A DNA stretch of 64,000 nt from Autumnicola psychrophila (GCF_031846645.1 NZ_JAVRHN010000009.1:62001-126000); one strand, 5' to 3'. Numbered from the stretch's first letter, positions 44,205 through 53,822 are shown. Notes: generated from the letters alone by a model not told the origin. A program made the numbers and translations.

Positions 44205-45341
44205 ATGTTGAATTCCTTTCACCGACTCTTTCTATTCCTTTTTTTAGGTAGTTTTTCCCATTCTTCCATTCAGGCTCAGGAATCTCCTGAAGTAGATATT
44301 GGTGGAGCATTACGTTTTAATTACAACCTCTCTTCATGGAAACCTGAACAAAAAAACCGGGGAGGTGATTTTGGCTATGATATGTTCAGGATCAATGCCG
44401 TTGCTGCTTATAAAGGAATTTATGTCAATGCAGAATTCCGCCACTATTCAGAAGCCTTTGGTGGAGGAATGTTGAAACAGGGATGGTTTGGCTATAAGTT
44501 TGACGAATTCAGGGAACTTCAGGTAGGTCTCACTCAGGTTCCTTTTGGAATACAGCAGTATAATTCCCACAACTGGTTCTTTAACCTTGGATACTACATG
44601 GGCCTGGAGGACGACCATGACATGGGGGTAAAATACCAACATTTCGGCGAAAACTTTGAATATCAGATCGCATACTTCAAAAATGCTGAAGAATTACGAT
44701 TTGGTGATGCCTCACCCGTTTCTTATAGCAGGTATTCTTATGATGTGGCGGGGAACAATAAAGAGGTTCATCAGGGAAATATAAAGCTCCTCTACAACTG
44801 GGGGGATAGCTTGCGGTCAGGTTTGGGAGCATCTGCACAATACGGTGGACTTTATAATATCATCACTAAAAAAACCGGAAATCATTATGCTTTTGCGGTA
44901 CACTATGAGGCAGATTACAAACTGTGGAACTTAAAGACAGAAGTTATGCTGGTTTCACACAACCCCAAAAATGAACCCGATAGTTCTGAAGAAGTTATAA
45001 TTATGGCTGCCTATGGTGCACCTTACGAAGTTGCAGCGGATTTCAATCTCTACACTGCTGCCATTGCACGAAATGTTCCGGTAAACTGGGGACCTGTTTC
45101 AAATCTGCAGTTTTACAATGATTTTGGATACATGCAGAAAAAGGAGAGCTCTTTTGAAGATTCCTTTATGAACGTCACCGGAATTCTGGTCACAGCAGGA
45201 AACTTGTATACATATATAGATTATGCTGCAGGATATAATCACTCCTGGCTGGGTGGCAATTTTGTAGATGATTTTGCTGCGGGAAATCCCGATGCGAAAT
45301 GGGAGGCGAGGTTTAATATCAACTTCGGTTATTATTTTTAA
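44205..45341 (+). CDS. outer-membrane porin-like beta-barrel protein
   Basis: A 378-residue protein with signal peptide MLNSFHRLFLFLFLGSFSHS and QAQ cleavage region, followed by amphipathic strands typical of a porin (GGALRFNYNLSSWKPEQ, GIYVNAEFRHYSEAFGGG, LQVGLTQVPFGIQQYNSHN, GMGVKYQ-like DDHDMGVKYQHFG) and ending NINFGYYF with a C-terminal aromatic residue. It resembles phosphate-selective-porin-like proteins. I use ATG 44205; an upstream TTG at 44184 is in frame. It precedes a BCCT transporter by 27 nt, so it may be the outer-membrane entry for the same substrate. Confidence 0.65.
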   Translation: MLNSFHRLFLFLFLGSFSHSSIQAQESPEVDIGGALRFNYNLSSWKPEQKNRGGDFGYDMFRINAVAAYKGIYVNAEFRHYSEAFGGGMLKQGWFGYKFDEFRELQVGLTQVPFGIQQYNSHNWFFNLGYYMGLEDDHDMGVKYQHFGENFEYQIAYFKNAEELRFGDASPVSYSRYSYDVAGNNKEVHQGNIKLLYNWGDSLRSGLGASAQYGGLYNIITKKTGNHYAFAVHYEADYKLWNLKTEVMLVSHNPKNEPDSSEEVIIMAAYGAPYEVAADFNLYTAAIARNVPVNWGPVSNLQFYNDFGYMQKKESSFEDSFMNVTGILVTAGNLYTYIDYAAGYNHSWLGGNFVDDFAAGNPDAKWEARFNINFGYYF

Positions 45342-45368
45342 ATTACAGGAAAGTTAAATATTTCAACT

Positions 45369-46982
45369 ATGGCTAAAAAGATTATAAGGAGTGACGAACG
45401 AAAATCAATTTTTGGTCTGGACGTGAATGGTCCTGTTTTTTTCACTTCTTCTATTATTATAATAATTAGTATTGCTTTAACCTTAATCTTCAGGGAAGAG
45501 GCCGAAGGTTATTTTGATGCAATTCAGGATTTTGTTGCCAATACCGGAGGTTGGTTCTTTGTACTTTGTGTGAATATATTCCTCATTTTCGTGCTCTACC
45601 TTGCCTTCAGCAAATTCGGAAATATCAGGATAGGAGGAAAAGATGCCAAGCCTGAATTTAAAACCCTCTCCTGGTTTGCCATGCTCTTTAGTGCGGGAAT
45701 GGGAATAGGTCTGCTCTTTTGGAGTATAGCCGAACCAATTACGCATTTTATGAGTCCTCCTCTTACAGAAGGTGGGACTCCCGCAGCTGCACAAGAGGCG
45801 ATGAATTTCACCTTTCTACACTGGGGCTTTCATGCCTGGGGGGTATATGCCCTGGTTGGACTTTCTCTTGCCTATTTCACCTATTCACATGGCTTGCCGC
45901 TCACAATTCGATCTGTTTTTTATCCTGTTCTGGGGGACAAAATCTACGGAAAAAGAGGTGATCTTATAGATATTTTTGCAGTTCTGGCTACGCTTTTTGG
46001 GTTAGCCACTTCCCTGGGATTTGGGGTGCAACAAATAGCCGCCGGTCTTGCTCATGTCTTTGGTTTAGACAGTGGTATTACTACACAAATAAGCCTTATA
46101 GCCGGAATTACAGCTATTGCTACCCTTTCTGTTGTATTGGGAGTTGACAAAGGAGTAAAATTCCTGAGTGAATGGAATATGAGAATTGCGGTTTTATTGT
46201 TGTTGCTTGTGGTAATTTTAGGACCAACTATCTTTATATTTCAATCTTTCGTTCAAAACACGGGAAGTTACTTTTACAGTTTTCTTGAAATATCATCCTG
46301 GACAGAAAGCTATACCGGTAATAACTGGCAAAATGCATGGACAGTTTTTTATTGGGGCTGGTGGATAGCGTGGTCTCCATTTGTAGGTATGTTCATAGCC
46401 CGTATTTCCAAGGGCCGGAGTATTCGGGAGTTCATTCTGGGAGTTCTCATTGTTCCTTCCCTTATCACATTTTTCTGGATTACAGCTTTCGGCAGCACGT
46501 CTATACAGCAGGCCCTTTTGGGAAATGATACTATTGTAAATGCCGTTAATGATAATGTAGCTACTGCGTTATTTGTATTTTTAGAAGACTTTCCTTTTTC
46601 TGGTGTGTTGAACATCATAGCAGTAATTCTTATTGCCGGCTTTTTTGTCACGTCCTCTGACTCAGGTTCCCTTGTGGTAGACAGTTTAACCTCGGGAGGA
46701 AAAATTGATGCTCCTGTGGGCCAGCGTATTTTCTGGGCCGTGGCCGAAGGAACCATTGCAGCTGTTCTACTAATAGGGGGCGGGCTACAAGCCCTGCAGA
46801 CTGCATCCATAGTTACTGGCTTGCCTTTTGCCTTTATTCTCCTTTTTATGTGCTATTCTCTTTATACGGGACTGCGGGATGAAAACATAAAATCAGAAGA
46901 GAAAAAGGCGCAGAAGGAGCTGGAAAGTTATGAAAATACCATTTCAGAAATTATCAGGAAAAGAAGCACACACAAACATTGA
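45369..46982 (+). CDS. BCCT-family betaine/choline/carnitine transporter
   Basis: A 537-residue BCCT transporter with twelve membrane segments. Diagnostic stretches are MLFSAGMGIGLLFWSIAEPI (the glycine-rich segment) and WTVFYWGWWIAWSPFVGMFI followed by ARISKGRSIREF, the Trp-rich substrate-binding motif. These sodium- or proton-coupled carriers import compatible solutes such as glycine betaine or choline under osmotic stress, fitting a marine or saline habitat. A universal stress protein gene follows 21 nt later in the same orientation. Confidence 0.93.
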   Translation: MAKKIIRSDERKSIFGLDVNGPVFFTSSIIIIISIALTLIFREEAEGYFDAIQDFVANTGGWFFVLCVNIFLIFVLYLAFSKFGNIRIGGKDAKPEFKTLSWFAMLFSAGMGIGLLFWSIAEPITHFMSPPLTEGGTPAAAQEAMNFTFLHWGFHAWGVYALVGLSLAYFTYSHGLPLTIRSVFYPVLGDKIYGKRGDLIDIFAVLATLFGLATSLGFGVQQIAAGLAHVFGLDSGITTQISLIAGITAIATLSVVLGVDKGVKFLSEWNMRIAVLLLLLVVILGPTIFIFQSFVQNTGSYFYSFLEISSWTESYTGNNWQNAWTVFYWGWWIAWSPFVGMFIARISKGRSIREFILGVLIVPSLITFFWITAFGSTSIQQALLGNDTIVNAVNDNVATALFVFLEDFPFSGVLNIIAVILIAGFFVTSSDSGSLVVDSLTSGGKIDAPVGQRIFWAVAEGTIAAVLLIGGGLQALQTASIVTGLPFAFILLFMCYSLYTGLRDENIKSEEKKAQKELESYENTISEIIRKRSTHKH

Positions 46983-47003
46983 TAATAAGAAATAAAATTA
47001 ATC

Positions 47004-47864
47004 ATGAAAAAGATCAAAAATATCCTCGTCGCACTTGACCTTTCCGCACTGGACGAAAAACTTATTATGTATGCTTCCTTTCTAGCTGAAAGGCTTAATG
47101 TGGAAAATGTATACTTTGTACATAACATCAAAAAATATGAAATTTCTGAACTGTTTTCTGAACATCTAAAAGACATAAACCTGGATGAGGTGATTGGAGA
47201 TGAGCTGAATGAGAAGGTTAAAGAGCATTTTAAAGCACGTGCGAATTGGGATGTGTTTATTTCTGAAGATCCATACAGTGAGTCGCTTATCAAATACGTT
47301 GTGGAGAAATACTCCATCGATCTGGCAATTGTAGGGAATAAAAAACATGAAAACGGTACAGGTGTCGTCAGTGGTAAGCTGCTGCGGTTGCTTAAATGTG
47401 ATATCGTTACAGTTCCAAAATTAGCAAAGGAAAAGATCAACACCATTTGGGCCGGAACAGATTTCTCCCATGATTCCAGAAAAATTTTCAGGGTAACTAA
47501 AGATCTTCAGGAAGGTCATGATTCCTCCTTAAAAGTAGTTCATGTTTACAGTGTACCACTACAGTTCTCTCCTTATGTTTCTGCAGAAGAGATGGGCCCT
47601 CAGGTTAAAAAACATGTTCATGAAAAATATAATAAATTTATTAAAAAACTCAATTATTCTGAACCTATAGAACCTCTTATCTTATTGGGAAGAGAATCGG
47701 GGGCAGCAAAGAAGATACTGGCAAATACCAAAACCTCAAAAGATGTGGACCTCCTGGTAGTTTCTGATAAAGGAGGAAACACTTTTTCTCCTTTTGCCGT
47801 GGGAAGCGTTACTGAAGAATTGTTCAACTCCAATTTAGAGGTACCTCTCTGGGTTGTTAAATAA
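47004..47864 (+). CDS. universal stress protein (tandem UspA domains)
   Basis: A 286-residue protein with two UspA-like halves: ILVALDLSALDEKLIMYASF with the end SGKLLRLLKCDIVTVPK, and IWAGTDFSHDSRKIFRVTKD with the end FAVGSVTEELFNSNLEVPLW. It is cytoplasmic. Usp proteins are commonly encoded beside transporters in saline bacteria, and this one follows the BCCT gene directly, suggesting a link to solute uptake or osmotic stress. The G-rich nucleotide-binding loops are degenerate, so ATP binding is uncertain. Confidence 0.8.
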   Translation: MKKIKNILVALDLSALDEKLIMYASFLAERLNVENVYFVHNIKKYEISELFSEHLKDINLDEVIGDELNEKVKEHFKARANWDVFISEDPYSESLIKYVVEKYSIDLAIVGNKKHENGTGVVSGKLLRLLKCDIVTVPKLAKEKINTIWAGTDFSHDSRKIFRVTKDLQEGHDSSLKVVHVYSVPLQFSPYVSAEEMGPQVKKHVHEKYNKFIKKLNYSEPIEPLILLGRESGAAKKILANTKTSKDVDLLVVSDKGGNTFSPFAVGSVTEELFNSNLEVPLWVVK

Positions 47865-47872
47865 GCAATGAT

Positions 47873-48556
47873 TTAAAGAGGGATCCTAGGATAATTGTGA
47901 ATTTCTTTTTCCTCTCCCTCTTTGCTATTAACAACCTTACTCGGCCTGTTTTCCTGTGCAACAAAGCGCGCTTTTTCAATGGCTTCTTCTTCCTCTTTAA
48001 AACTATGGATCATTTTGTTCTCATGATCCAATACATGCCACTGTTTACCATCCTCGTTCCACTGAATGCGATAGGTTCTTTCCATTATGACCTCATCTTT
48101 TCCCCGGATAAGGTCCAGAATAATTTTTCCGTCACTGTAGTTCCCGTCCGGATAAGGCATAGGTAAAATTGCGAAAAAAATGTAATAAAGTGAAAAATAG
48201 GTAAACTGGTAAGTGGCAATTCCCTCCTCAAAATAACCATTTTCTACCAGCATCATTACAGCTATTGTTGACAATAGATTAAACAATGCTCCTCCTGAAA
48301 ATATAAGAATATTAGCCAGTTTCTCTTTACGTCTAATATTTTCAAAGGTACATACCCCATACCAGAAATAATATTTTCGTACTTCAAGCATTCCCAACCG
48401 AAAAAGTGGCTTTCCGGTTCCTACGGTAACTTTTATATTTTTTCCTCCCATGAGCCACGCGAAAAAGACGTGTCCTCCTTCATGAAGAATTGAAATAACC
48501 GGCATTAGGATAAAGAACGCCAGTATAAATTTAGGTATGTCACTTATTCCAAACAT
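47873..48556 (-). CDS. M50-like membrane metallopeptidase family protein
   Basis: A 227-residue membrane protein with ILHEGGHVFFAWLMGGKNIK in the first membrane segment, an HEGGH zinc motif of the M50/site-2-protease type. Further hydrophobic segments occur at about 78-105 and 118-140, with the second zinc ligand possibly in ILPMPYPDGNYSDGKIILDL (the NPxPDG-like motif, here PYPDGNYSDG). The soluble C-terminus (from about residue 150) is charged. The gene is convergent with usp, 8 nt apart. Substrate unknown. Confidence 0.65.
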   Translation of the reverse strand: MFGISDIPKFILAFFILMPVISILHEGGHVFFAWLMGGKNIKVTVGTGKPLFRLGMLEVRKYYFWYGVCTFENIRRKEKLANILIFSGGALFNLLSTIAVMMLVENGYFEEGIATYQFTYFSLYYIFFAILPMPYPDGNYSDGKIILDLIRGKDEVIMERTYRIQWNEDGKQWHVLDHENKMIHSFKEEEEAIEKARFVAQENRPSKVVNSKEGEEKEIHNYPRIPL

Positions 48557-48755
48557 TATCTTTCCCGCTATTCTATGAAAGGTACAATTTTGGAATTGGC
48601 ATTTTTCATAAATAAAGATTAAAGACGCACATGAACATTTTAAAATTTAAACTGATATCTTAAATTTATAAATATTTATTTATAAATGAATCAAAAGCAT
48701 TTCGATCTCTATCTGTTTCTGTTATCTTTAGCTGTAAACTGAAATCAGGAATTGA

Positions 48756-49826
48756 ATGTCTTTATTATTTTCACCTCTTACAATTAAAGAAATTGAAGTT
48801 AAAAATCGAATTACCGTATCTCCTATGTGCATGTACAGCAGTAAAGACGGGTTTTCCAACAACTGGCACATGGTACACCTTGGAAGCCGTGCAGTAGGTG
48901 GCGCCGGGCTCATTTTTACTGAAGCTGTTGCGGTCTCTCCAGAAGGCCGAATTACTCCGCACGACCTGGGAATTTGGAAAGATGAACATATCAATGGATT
49001 AAAAGAAATCTTGGAGTTTGTCGAATCTCAGGGAGCAGTTATTGGCACCCAACTTGCCCACGCAGGTCGTAAAGCGAGCACAACGCCACCCTGGGAAGGA
49101 GGCGCCCTTCTGGACAATAAATCCGGTGGCTGGAATACCCTTGCTCCCAGCCCGATTCCGTTTATAAATAATAATCCGTTACCAAAGGAGCTGGATGATA
49201 CCGGAATTAAAAAAGTAATTACCGACTTTAAAGCTGCGGCAAAAAGAGCTGTAAAAGCCGGATTTAAAGTAGTGGAAATCCATGCTGCTCATGGGTATTT
49301 ACTGCACCAGTTTCTGTCGCCCATAAGCAATCAAAGAAATGACAATTATGGAGGAGGCTTTGAAAATAGAATTCGTTTACTTCTGGAAGTTCTGGAGGCT
49401 GTAAAGAAAGAATGGCCGTCAGATTTGCCAATTTTCGTCCGTATTTCTGCGACAGACTGGGTCGAAGGTGGTTGGGACGAAGAAGAATCAGTAAAACTGG
49501 CAAAAATTTTAAAAGAAAAAGGCGTTGATCTTATCGATTGTTCTTCGGGAGGAATGGTTCCTCATGCAAAAATTCCGGTGGAAAAAGGATACCAGGTACA
49601 ATTTTCAGAAAAAATTAAAACCGAAGCAAATATTGCTACAGGAGCAGTAGGGTTAATTACAAATGCTGAAGAGGCAGAGAAAATCCTCACCCACGATCAG
49701 GCTGATCTTATATTCATGGCACGGGAGTTCCTCCGGGAGCCTTATTTTCCGCTAAAAGCTGCAAAAACATTGGGAACAGACGTTCCCTGGCCTCCTCAAT
49801 ATGACCGCGCAAAACCGAGGGGATAA
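48756..49826 (+). CDS. namA: NADPH dehydrogenase, old yellow enzyme family (YqjM-like)
   Basis: A 356-residue FMN-dependent ene-reductase. The N-terminal SLLFSPLTIKEIEVKNRITV and SPMCMYSSKDG (active-site Cys region of the YqjM class), GTQLAHAGRKAST, VVEIHAAHGYLLHQFLSPIS (catalytic His pair region) and FVRISATDWVEGGW are all present. It reduces activated alkenes with NADPH in the cytoplasm. It stands alone on the plus strand. The exact physiological substrate is unknown, as for most members. Confidence 0.93.
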   Translation: MSLLFSPLTIKEIEVKNRITVSPMCMYSSKDGFSNNWHMVHLGSRAVGGAGLIFTEAVAVSPEGRITPHDLGIWKDEHINGLKEILEFVESQGAVIGTQLAHAGRKASTTPPWEGGALLDNKSGGWNTLAPSPIPFINNNPLPKELDDTGIKKVITDFKAAAKRAVKAGFKVVEIHAAHGYLLHQFLSPISNQRNDNYGGGFENRIRLLLEVLEAVKKEWPSDLPIFVRISATDWVEGGWDEEESVKLAKILKEKGVDLIDCSSGGMVPHAKIPVEKGYQVQFSEKIKTEANIATGAVGLITNAEEAEKILTHDQADLIFMAREFLREPYFPLKAAKTLGTDVPWPPQYDRAKPRG

Positions 49827-49870
49827 AATTCAATTAATTATATTTCGAATAACGCAAAACTTAGATTTTT

Positions 49871-50575
49871 ATGAAAAAAAGATTGTTATCTACATGTATC
49901 CTGCTGCTAATTGGCTTTAACCTGTTTGCGCAAAGAGAAGAATACAAAGAACTTATGAGCCAGGATTGGGCGAATTTAAAAAAGTACCGAGAGGCCAATG
50001 AGAGCATCGTTAAAAATGGCAATTATCCCCAGGTAGTCTTTATGGGGAATTCGATTACCGAAGGTTGGGTGAATATGCATCCGGAATTCTTTTCTGATAA
50101 CAACTTCGTCGGAAGGGGAATTAGCGGGCAAACCACTCCGCAAATGCTTATCCGTTTTATGCCAGATGTTGTGGATCTCAAGCCAAAAGCGGTCGTTATC
50201 CTCGCCGGAACTAATGATATTGCCGGTAACACTGGATTTTCTTCAGTAAAAATGATTACAGATAATATAAAGGCGATGTCCCAGCTTGCCGAAGCCAATG
50301 GAATAAAAGTGATCCTGAGTTCTATCCTTCCTGTATATGATTATCCCTGGCGCCCGGGTCTGGAACCAGTCTCGAAAATTGCCAAAATTAACGAGTGGCT
50401 TAAAAATTATGCTGAAGAAAATAATTATGTTTACCTGGACTATTTTTCTGCACTAAAGAACGAAAAAGAAGGCATGAAGATGGAATATGCTGAAGATGGC
50501 GTCCATCCCACAAGTGCCGGATACGATGTCATGGAACCTTTGGCAAAAGAAGCCCTTCAAAAAGTATTAAAATAG
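49871..50575 (+). CDS. secreted GDSL/SGNH-family hydrolase
   Basis: A 234-residue secreted esterase-like protein with signal peptide MKKRLLSTCILLLIGFNLFA. The SGNH blocks are clear: block I VVFMGNSITEGW (nucleophile Ser), block II FVGRGISGQTTPQML, block III VVILAGTNDIAGN, block V DGVHPTSAGYDVM (catalytic Asp and His). Such enzymes often deacetylate carbohydrates or cleave lipids. Substrate not deducible. It starts 44 nt after the OYE gene. Confidence 0.88.
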   Translation: MKKRLLSTCILLLIGFNLFAQREEYKELMSQDWANLKKYREANESIVKNGNYPQVVFMGNSITEGWVNMHPEFFSDNNFVGRGISGQTTPQMLIRFMPDVVDLKPKAVVILAGTNDIAGNTGFSSVKMITDNIKAMSQLAEANGIKVILSSILPVYDYPWRPGLEPVSKIAKINEWLKNYAEENNYVYLDYFSALKNEKEGMKMEYAEDGVHPTSAGYDVMEPLAKEALQKVLK

Positions 50576-50676
50576 GAACAGAAGCTTACCGAGAATCGTT
50601 TTCGGCACGAAATCTGAAGGAAATAATCCCGAAAACGGCTATCTTGCCGCACCCAAACCACAAATTTATAATATTT

Positions 50677-51693
50677 ATGAAGAAAATTCTTTTTCTGGCG
50701 CTAACAGCCAACTTTCTTGCCTGCGGTACGCAACCTAAAAATGTGGAAAACGCAAACCCTATGGAATATGCCAACACTATTACTGCTGAAGAGTTAAAAG
50801 AACATCTCTACACCTTCGCCAGTGACGACTTTGAAGGGCGTGAAACCGGTGAACCGGGCCAGAAAAAAGCTGCTGAATATCTTAAAAATGAATATCAGAA
50901 ATTGAACATTCCAGCACCAATGGGAGACGATGATTACTACCAGGAAGTACCTTCCAGCGTCTTTCGTGGTGATATTAAAGATTCTGAAAATGTAGTTGCT
51001 TATTTCAAAGGCAGTGAAAAATCTGATGAACTATTGGTAATTTCTTCACATTATGACCATGTGGGAATGGATGCCGAAGGAAACGTTTTTAATGGTGCAG
51101 ATGACGATGGCTCCGGGACAGTGGGTATTCTTGAAATAGCCGAAGCTTTTGCTAAAGCCAAAGAAGACGGCTACACTCCAAAAAGATCTATTCTTTTTCT
51201 TAATGTAACCGGTGAAGAAAAAGGGCTGGTAGGATCAAAGTTTTATACAGATAATCCCATTTATCCTTTAGAAAACACTGTTGCTAACCTTAACATAGAT
51301 ATGATTGGGAGAATAGATCCTGAACACAAAGGAAATGACAATTATGTCTATCTTATTGGCAGCGATAAACTCAGCACAGATCTGCATGAACTAAGTGAAG
51401 AGGTTAACGAAAACTATATGAACGTTGATCTGGATTATACTTATAATGACGAGAATGACCCTAACCGTTTCTATTACAGAAGTGACCACTATAACTTTGC
51501 AAAAAACAATATACCGATTATTTTCTATTTTAACGGAGTTCATGAAGATTACCACAAAATTACCGATACTCCAGATAAAATTGAATATGATGCCCTGGCG
51601 AAACGAGCAAAACTTGTTTTCCTTACCGCCTGGGAAATTGCAAACCGTGACGAAAGGTTAGTAGTTGATAAAGCAACAGCTGCTTCAGAATAA
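50677..51693 (+). CDS. M28-family aminopeptidase lipoprotein
   Basis: A 338-residue protein starting MKKILFLALTANFLACGTQP, with a lipobox (FLAC); I chose ATG 50677 because the upstream in-frame ATG at 50644 adds 11 residues ahead of the signal peptide. The zinc ligands of family M28 appear in ISSHYDHVGMDAEGNVF, GADDDGSGTVGILEIAEAF, LNVTGEEKGLVGSKF and ANLNIDMIGRID. It is likely an outer-membrane-associated or periplasmic exopeptidase. A terminator follows at 51716. Confidence 0.9.
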   Translation: MKKILFLALTANFLACGTQPKNVENANPMEYANTITAEELKEHLYTFASDDFEGRETGEPGQKKAAEYLKNEYQKLNIPAPMGDDDYYQEVPSSVFRGDIKDSENVVAYFKGSEKSDELLVISSHYDHVGMDAEGNVFNGADDDGSGTVGILEIAEAFAKAKEDGYTPKRSILFLNVTGEEKGLVGSKFYTDNPIYPLENTVANLNIDMIGRIDPEHKGNDNYVYLIGSDKLSTDLHELSEEVNENYMNVDLDYTYNDENDPNRFYYRSDHYNFAKNNIPIIFYFNGVHEDYHKITDTPDKIEYDALAKRAKLVFLTAWEIANRDERLVVDKATAASE

Positions 51694-51715
51694 AAAAATT
51701 TGAATTGCAGAAATC

Positions 51716-51742
51716 AAGCCTCACAAAAGTGGGGCTTTTTTT
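51716..51742 (+). terminator. intrinsic terminator after the M28 peptidase gene
   Basis: AAGCCTCAC, a four-A loop, then GTGGGGCTT form a 9-bp stem (one G-T pair) followed by a run of T. It begins 22 nt after the peptidase stop codon. Confidence 0.8.
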
Positions 51743-51796
51743 ATAAAAGCTGTTTAATGTTTCTTGTTCTTTGTTTTCGATATTATGCTAACTACG

Positions 51797-51824
51797 AACT
51801 ATAGACCATGAACTACAGACCATG
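51797..51824. repeat. two 14-bp tandem repeats, AACTAYAGACCATG
   Basis: Two adjacent copies differ at one position (T/C) and are followed by a partial third (AACCAC). They lie between the convergent M28 and pcm genes and have no evident coding role. Confidence 0.7.
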
Positions 51825-51837
51825 AACCACAAACAAT

Positions 51838-52503
51838 TTAATTCTTGTCTTCCAGCAAAGGCACAAACCTAAAATCACCGTACTCTTTTTTATCAAATTC
51901 GGTATCAGATTTCCTGGTAAATAAGGTCATAACCTGTACGCCCTGCCCAATTGGGATTACCATCTTCCCTCCTACTTTCAGCTGGCCCAGCAACGTTTTT
52001 GGTAAAAAGGGTGCACCTGCAGTTACAATAATTTTATCAAAAGGAGCATATTCCGGCCATCCCTTGTAACCATCCCCAAAACTCAGTTGTTTTGGACGAT
52101 AGCCAATTTTCGCCAGGAAGTTTTTTGTCTTCTTATAAAGCTCCCGCTGCCTTTCTATACTATATACTTTCGCACCAAGTTCGCACAAAACAGCAGTTTG
52201 ATAACCACTTCCGGTTCCGATTTCCAAAATGGTATCAGTCCGGGAAACCTCAAGAAGTTCAGTTTGAAAGGCTACGGTATAAGGCTGGGAAATGGTTTGA
52301 TCTGCAGCTATAGGAAAAGCTTTATCCTGGTACGCATGATCTTCAAAACTACTGTCCATAAATAAATGCCTCGGAATTTTTCCAATGGCTTCCAGCACCT
52401 TTTTATCGGTAACACCTTTTCTTTTTACAGTATCTACCAGTTGCTGTCTTTTTCCTTTATGTCTGAAGTTATCCTTTTGCAATTTATGAAGTTTTGGAAG
52501 CAT
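51838..52503 (-). CDS. pcm: protein-L-isoaspartate O-methyltransferase
   Basis: A 221-residue repair methyltransferase that methylates isoaspartyl residues in aged proteins using S-adenosylmethionine. Motifs are IPRHLFMDSSFEDHAYQDKA, the substrate loop ADQTISQPYTVAFQTELL, the SAM-binding ILEIGTGSGYQTAVLCELGA and IIVTAGAPFLPKTLLGQLK. I start at ATG 52503 (MLPKLHKLQKDNFRHKGKRQ), which matches family length; in-frame starts at 52530 and 52641 add atypical residues. The gene is divergent from the oxidoreductase gene at 52716. Confidence 0.93.
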   Translation of the reverse strand: MLPKLHKLQKDNFRHKGKRQQLVDTVKRKGVTDKKVLEAIGKIPRHLFMDSSFEDHAYQDKAFPIAADQTISQPYTVAFQTELLEVSRTDTILEIGTGSGYQTAVLCELGAKVYSIERQRELYKKTKNFLAKIGYRPKQLSFGDGYKGWPEYAPFDKIIVTAGAPFLPKTLLGQLKVGGKMVIPIGQGVQVMTLFTRKSDTEFDKKEYGDFRFVPLLEDKN

Positions 52504-52715
52504 AAAATTAAGAAAATATTCACATTGCATACAAACAAATTGGCGGGGTATTATAACAGAATCTTTTAAAGTATTTATTCTCAAAATACTATTTTTGCAG
52601 TAAACTGCTTCTGCTTTAAGGTAAGCCCCACGAAGCATCAAGAAGAAATAATTTTCAATTTCGAGCCAAACCTCGGAGAATTAAAATCTCGATTATCGAG
52701 TAAATCCTGAAAACT

Positions 52716-53675
52716 ATGCTAAAAGTAGGCGTTCTGGGTGCCGGCCACCTGGGAAAAATTCATTTAAAACTTCTCAACCAATCCGAAAAATTTGATCTAA
52801 TAGGCTTCTATGATGCCAATGAAGAAAATGCCTCTAAAATTGAAGAGGAATTCGGTTATAAAAAGTTTAGCAGCCTGGATGATTTAATTAAATCCGTTGA
52901 AGTTGTAGACGTGGTCACCCCTACCCTTTCTCATTTTGAAGTTGCGAAAAAGGTGATCTCCGCAGGGAAGCATCTTTTTATTGAAAAACCTATTACCAAT
53001 ACTTTTGAAGAAGCTCAGGAACTTATACAATTGGCTAAAAAAAGCAACGTAAAAGGCCAGGTAGGCCATGTGGAGCGTTTTAATCCTGCTTTTCAGGCTG
53101 TGGTTTCCCGTATTGAAAACCCGATGTTTATTGAAGCGCACCGCCTTGCAGAATTTAATCCGCGCGGGACAGATGTTCCGGTAGTGCTGGATTTAATGAT
53201 CCACGATATTGATGCTATTTTAAGCGTGGTAAAATCTGAAGTGAAAAATATCAGCGCAAGCGGAGTTTCAGTAATTAGTGACACTCCGGATATCGCGAAT
53301 GCCCGTATAGAATTTGAAAATGGCTGTGTGGCGAATTTAACGGCAAGCAGAATTTCACTTAAAAACATGCGAAAATCCAGGTTCTTTCAGCGGGACGCTT
53401 ATATCTCTGTAGATTTTCTGGAGAAGAAATGTGAGGTTGTAAAAATGAAAGATGTTCCGGAAAATCCCGATGATTACGCTATGATCCTTCAAAATGCTGA
53501 AGGAGTCAAAAAACAGATTTATTTTGATAACCCCTCTGTTTCGCCAAATAACGCCATTTTACAGGAACTGGAAACTTTTGCAGACGCGATAAATAATAAT
53601 ACAGAACCTATAGTAACACTGGAACAGGGCGCAAGGGCTTTAAAAGTGGCTAATCAGGTGATAGCAAATTTCTAG
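52716..53675 (+). CDS. Gfo/Idh/MocA-family oxidoreductase
   Basis: A 319-residue NAD(P)-dependent dehydrogenase. The Rossmann motif is KVGVLGAGHLGKIHLKLLNQ at the N-terminus; the cofactor/substrate region has GKHLFIEKPITNTFEEAQEL (the EKP motif) and GQVGHVERFNPAFQAVVSRI. The C-terminal beta-sheet domain follows. It lies in the housekeeping region and is intact, unlike the two damaged members of the same superfamily in the polysaccharide locus. Substrate is unknown. Confidence 0.88.
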   Translation: MLKVGVLGAGHLGKIHLKLLNQSEKFDLIGFYDANEENASKIEEEFGYKKFSSLDDLIKSVEVVDVVTPTLSHFEVAKKVISAGKHLFIEKPITNTFEEAQELIQLAKKSNVKGQVGHVERFNPAFQAVVSRIENPMFIEAHRLAEFNPRGTDVPVVLDLMIHDIDAILSVVKSEVKNISASGVSVISDTPDIANARIEFENGCVANLTASRISLKNMRKSRFFQRDAYISVDFLEKKCEVVKMKDVPENPDDYAMILQNAEGVKKQIYFDNPSVSPNNAILQELETFADAINNNTEPIVTLEQGARALKVANQVIANF

Positions 53676-53689
53676 CAGTTCGTGGTTCA

Positions 53690-53714
53690 GAGTGAAGAGT
53701 GAAGAGTGAAGAGT
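53690..53714. repeat. 7-bp tandem repeat AGAGTGA
   Basis: Three full copies and a partial fourth of AGAGTGA occur between the oxidoreductase and the 3-hydroxyacyl-CoA dehydrogenase genes. Short, non-coding, and a likely slippage product. Confidence 0.7.
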
Positions 53715-53745
53715 ACAAGTTCAAAACTGATTTGAGCATAATGCT

Positions 53746-53792
53746 CCCCTCCATTTTAAGGAGGGGTGGCCGTAGGTCGGGGTGGTTTTTTT
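53746..53792. repeat. dispersed GGAGGGGTGGCCGNAGGTCGG element, copy 1
   Basis: A 7-bp stem (CCCCTCC / GGAGGGG around ATTTTAA) is followed by TGGCCGTAGGTCGGGG and a T run. A second copy lies at 54921-54967. The stem plus T run could terminate transcription on the plus strand. I recall similar elements between genes in other flavobacterial genomes. Confidence 0.7.
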
Positions 53793-53822
53793 CTTGCAGT
53801 ACAAATTTTTAAAATATTTAAT

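Noticed and set aside
45483..45811. Minus-strand frames of about 100 and 71 codons inside the BCCT gene
   Set aside because: They are shadows of a clearly coding plus-strand frame.
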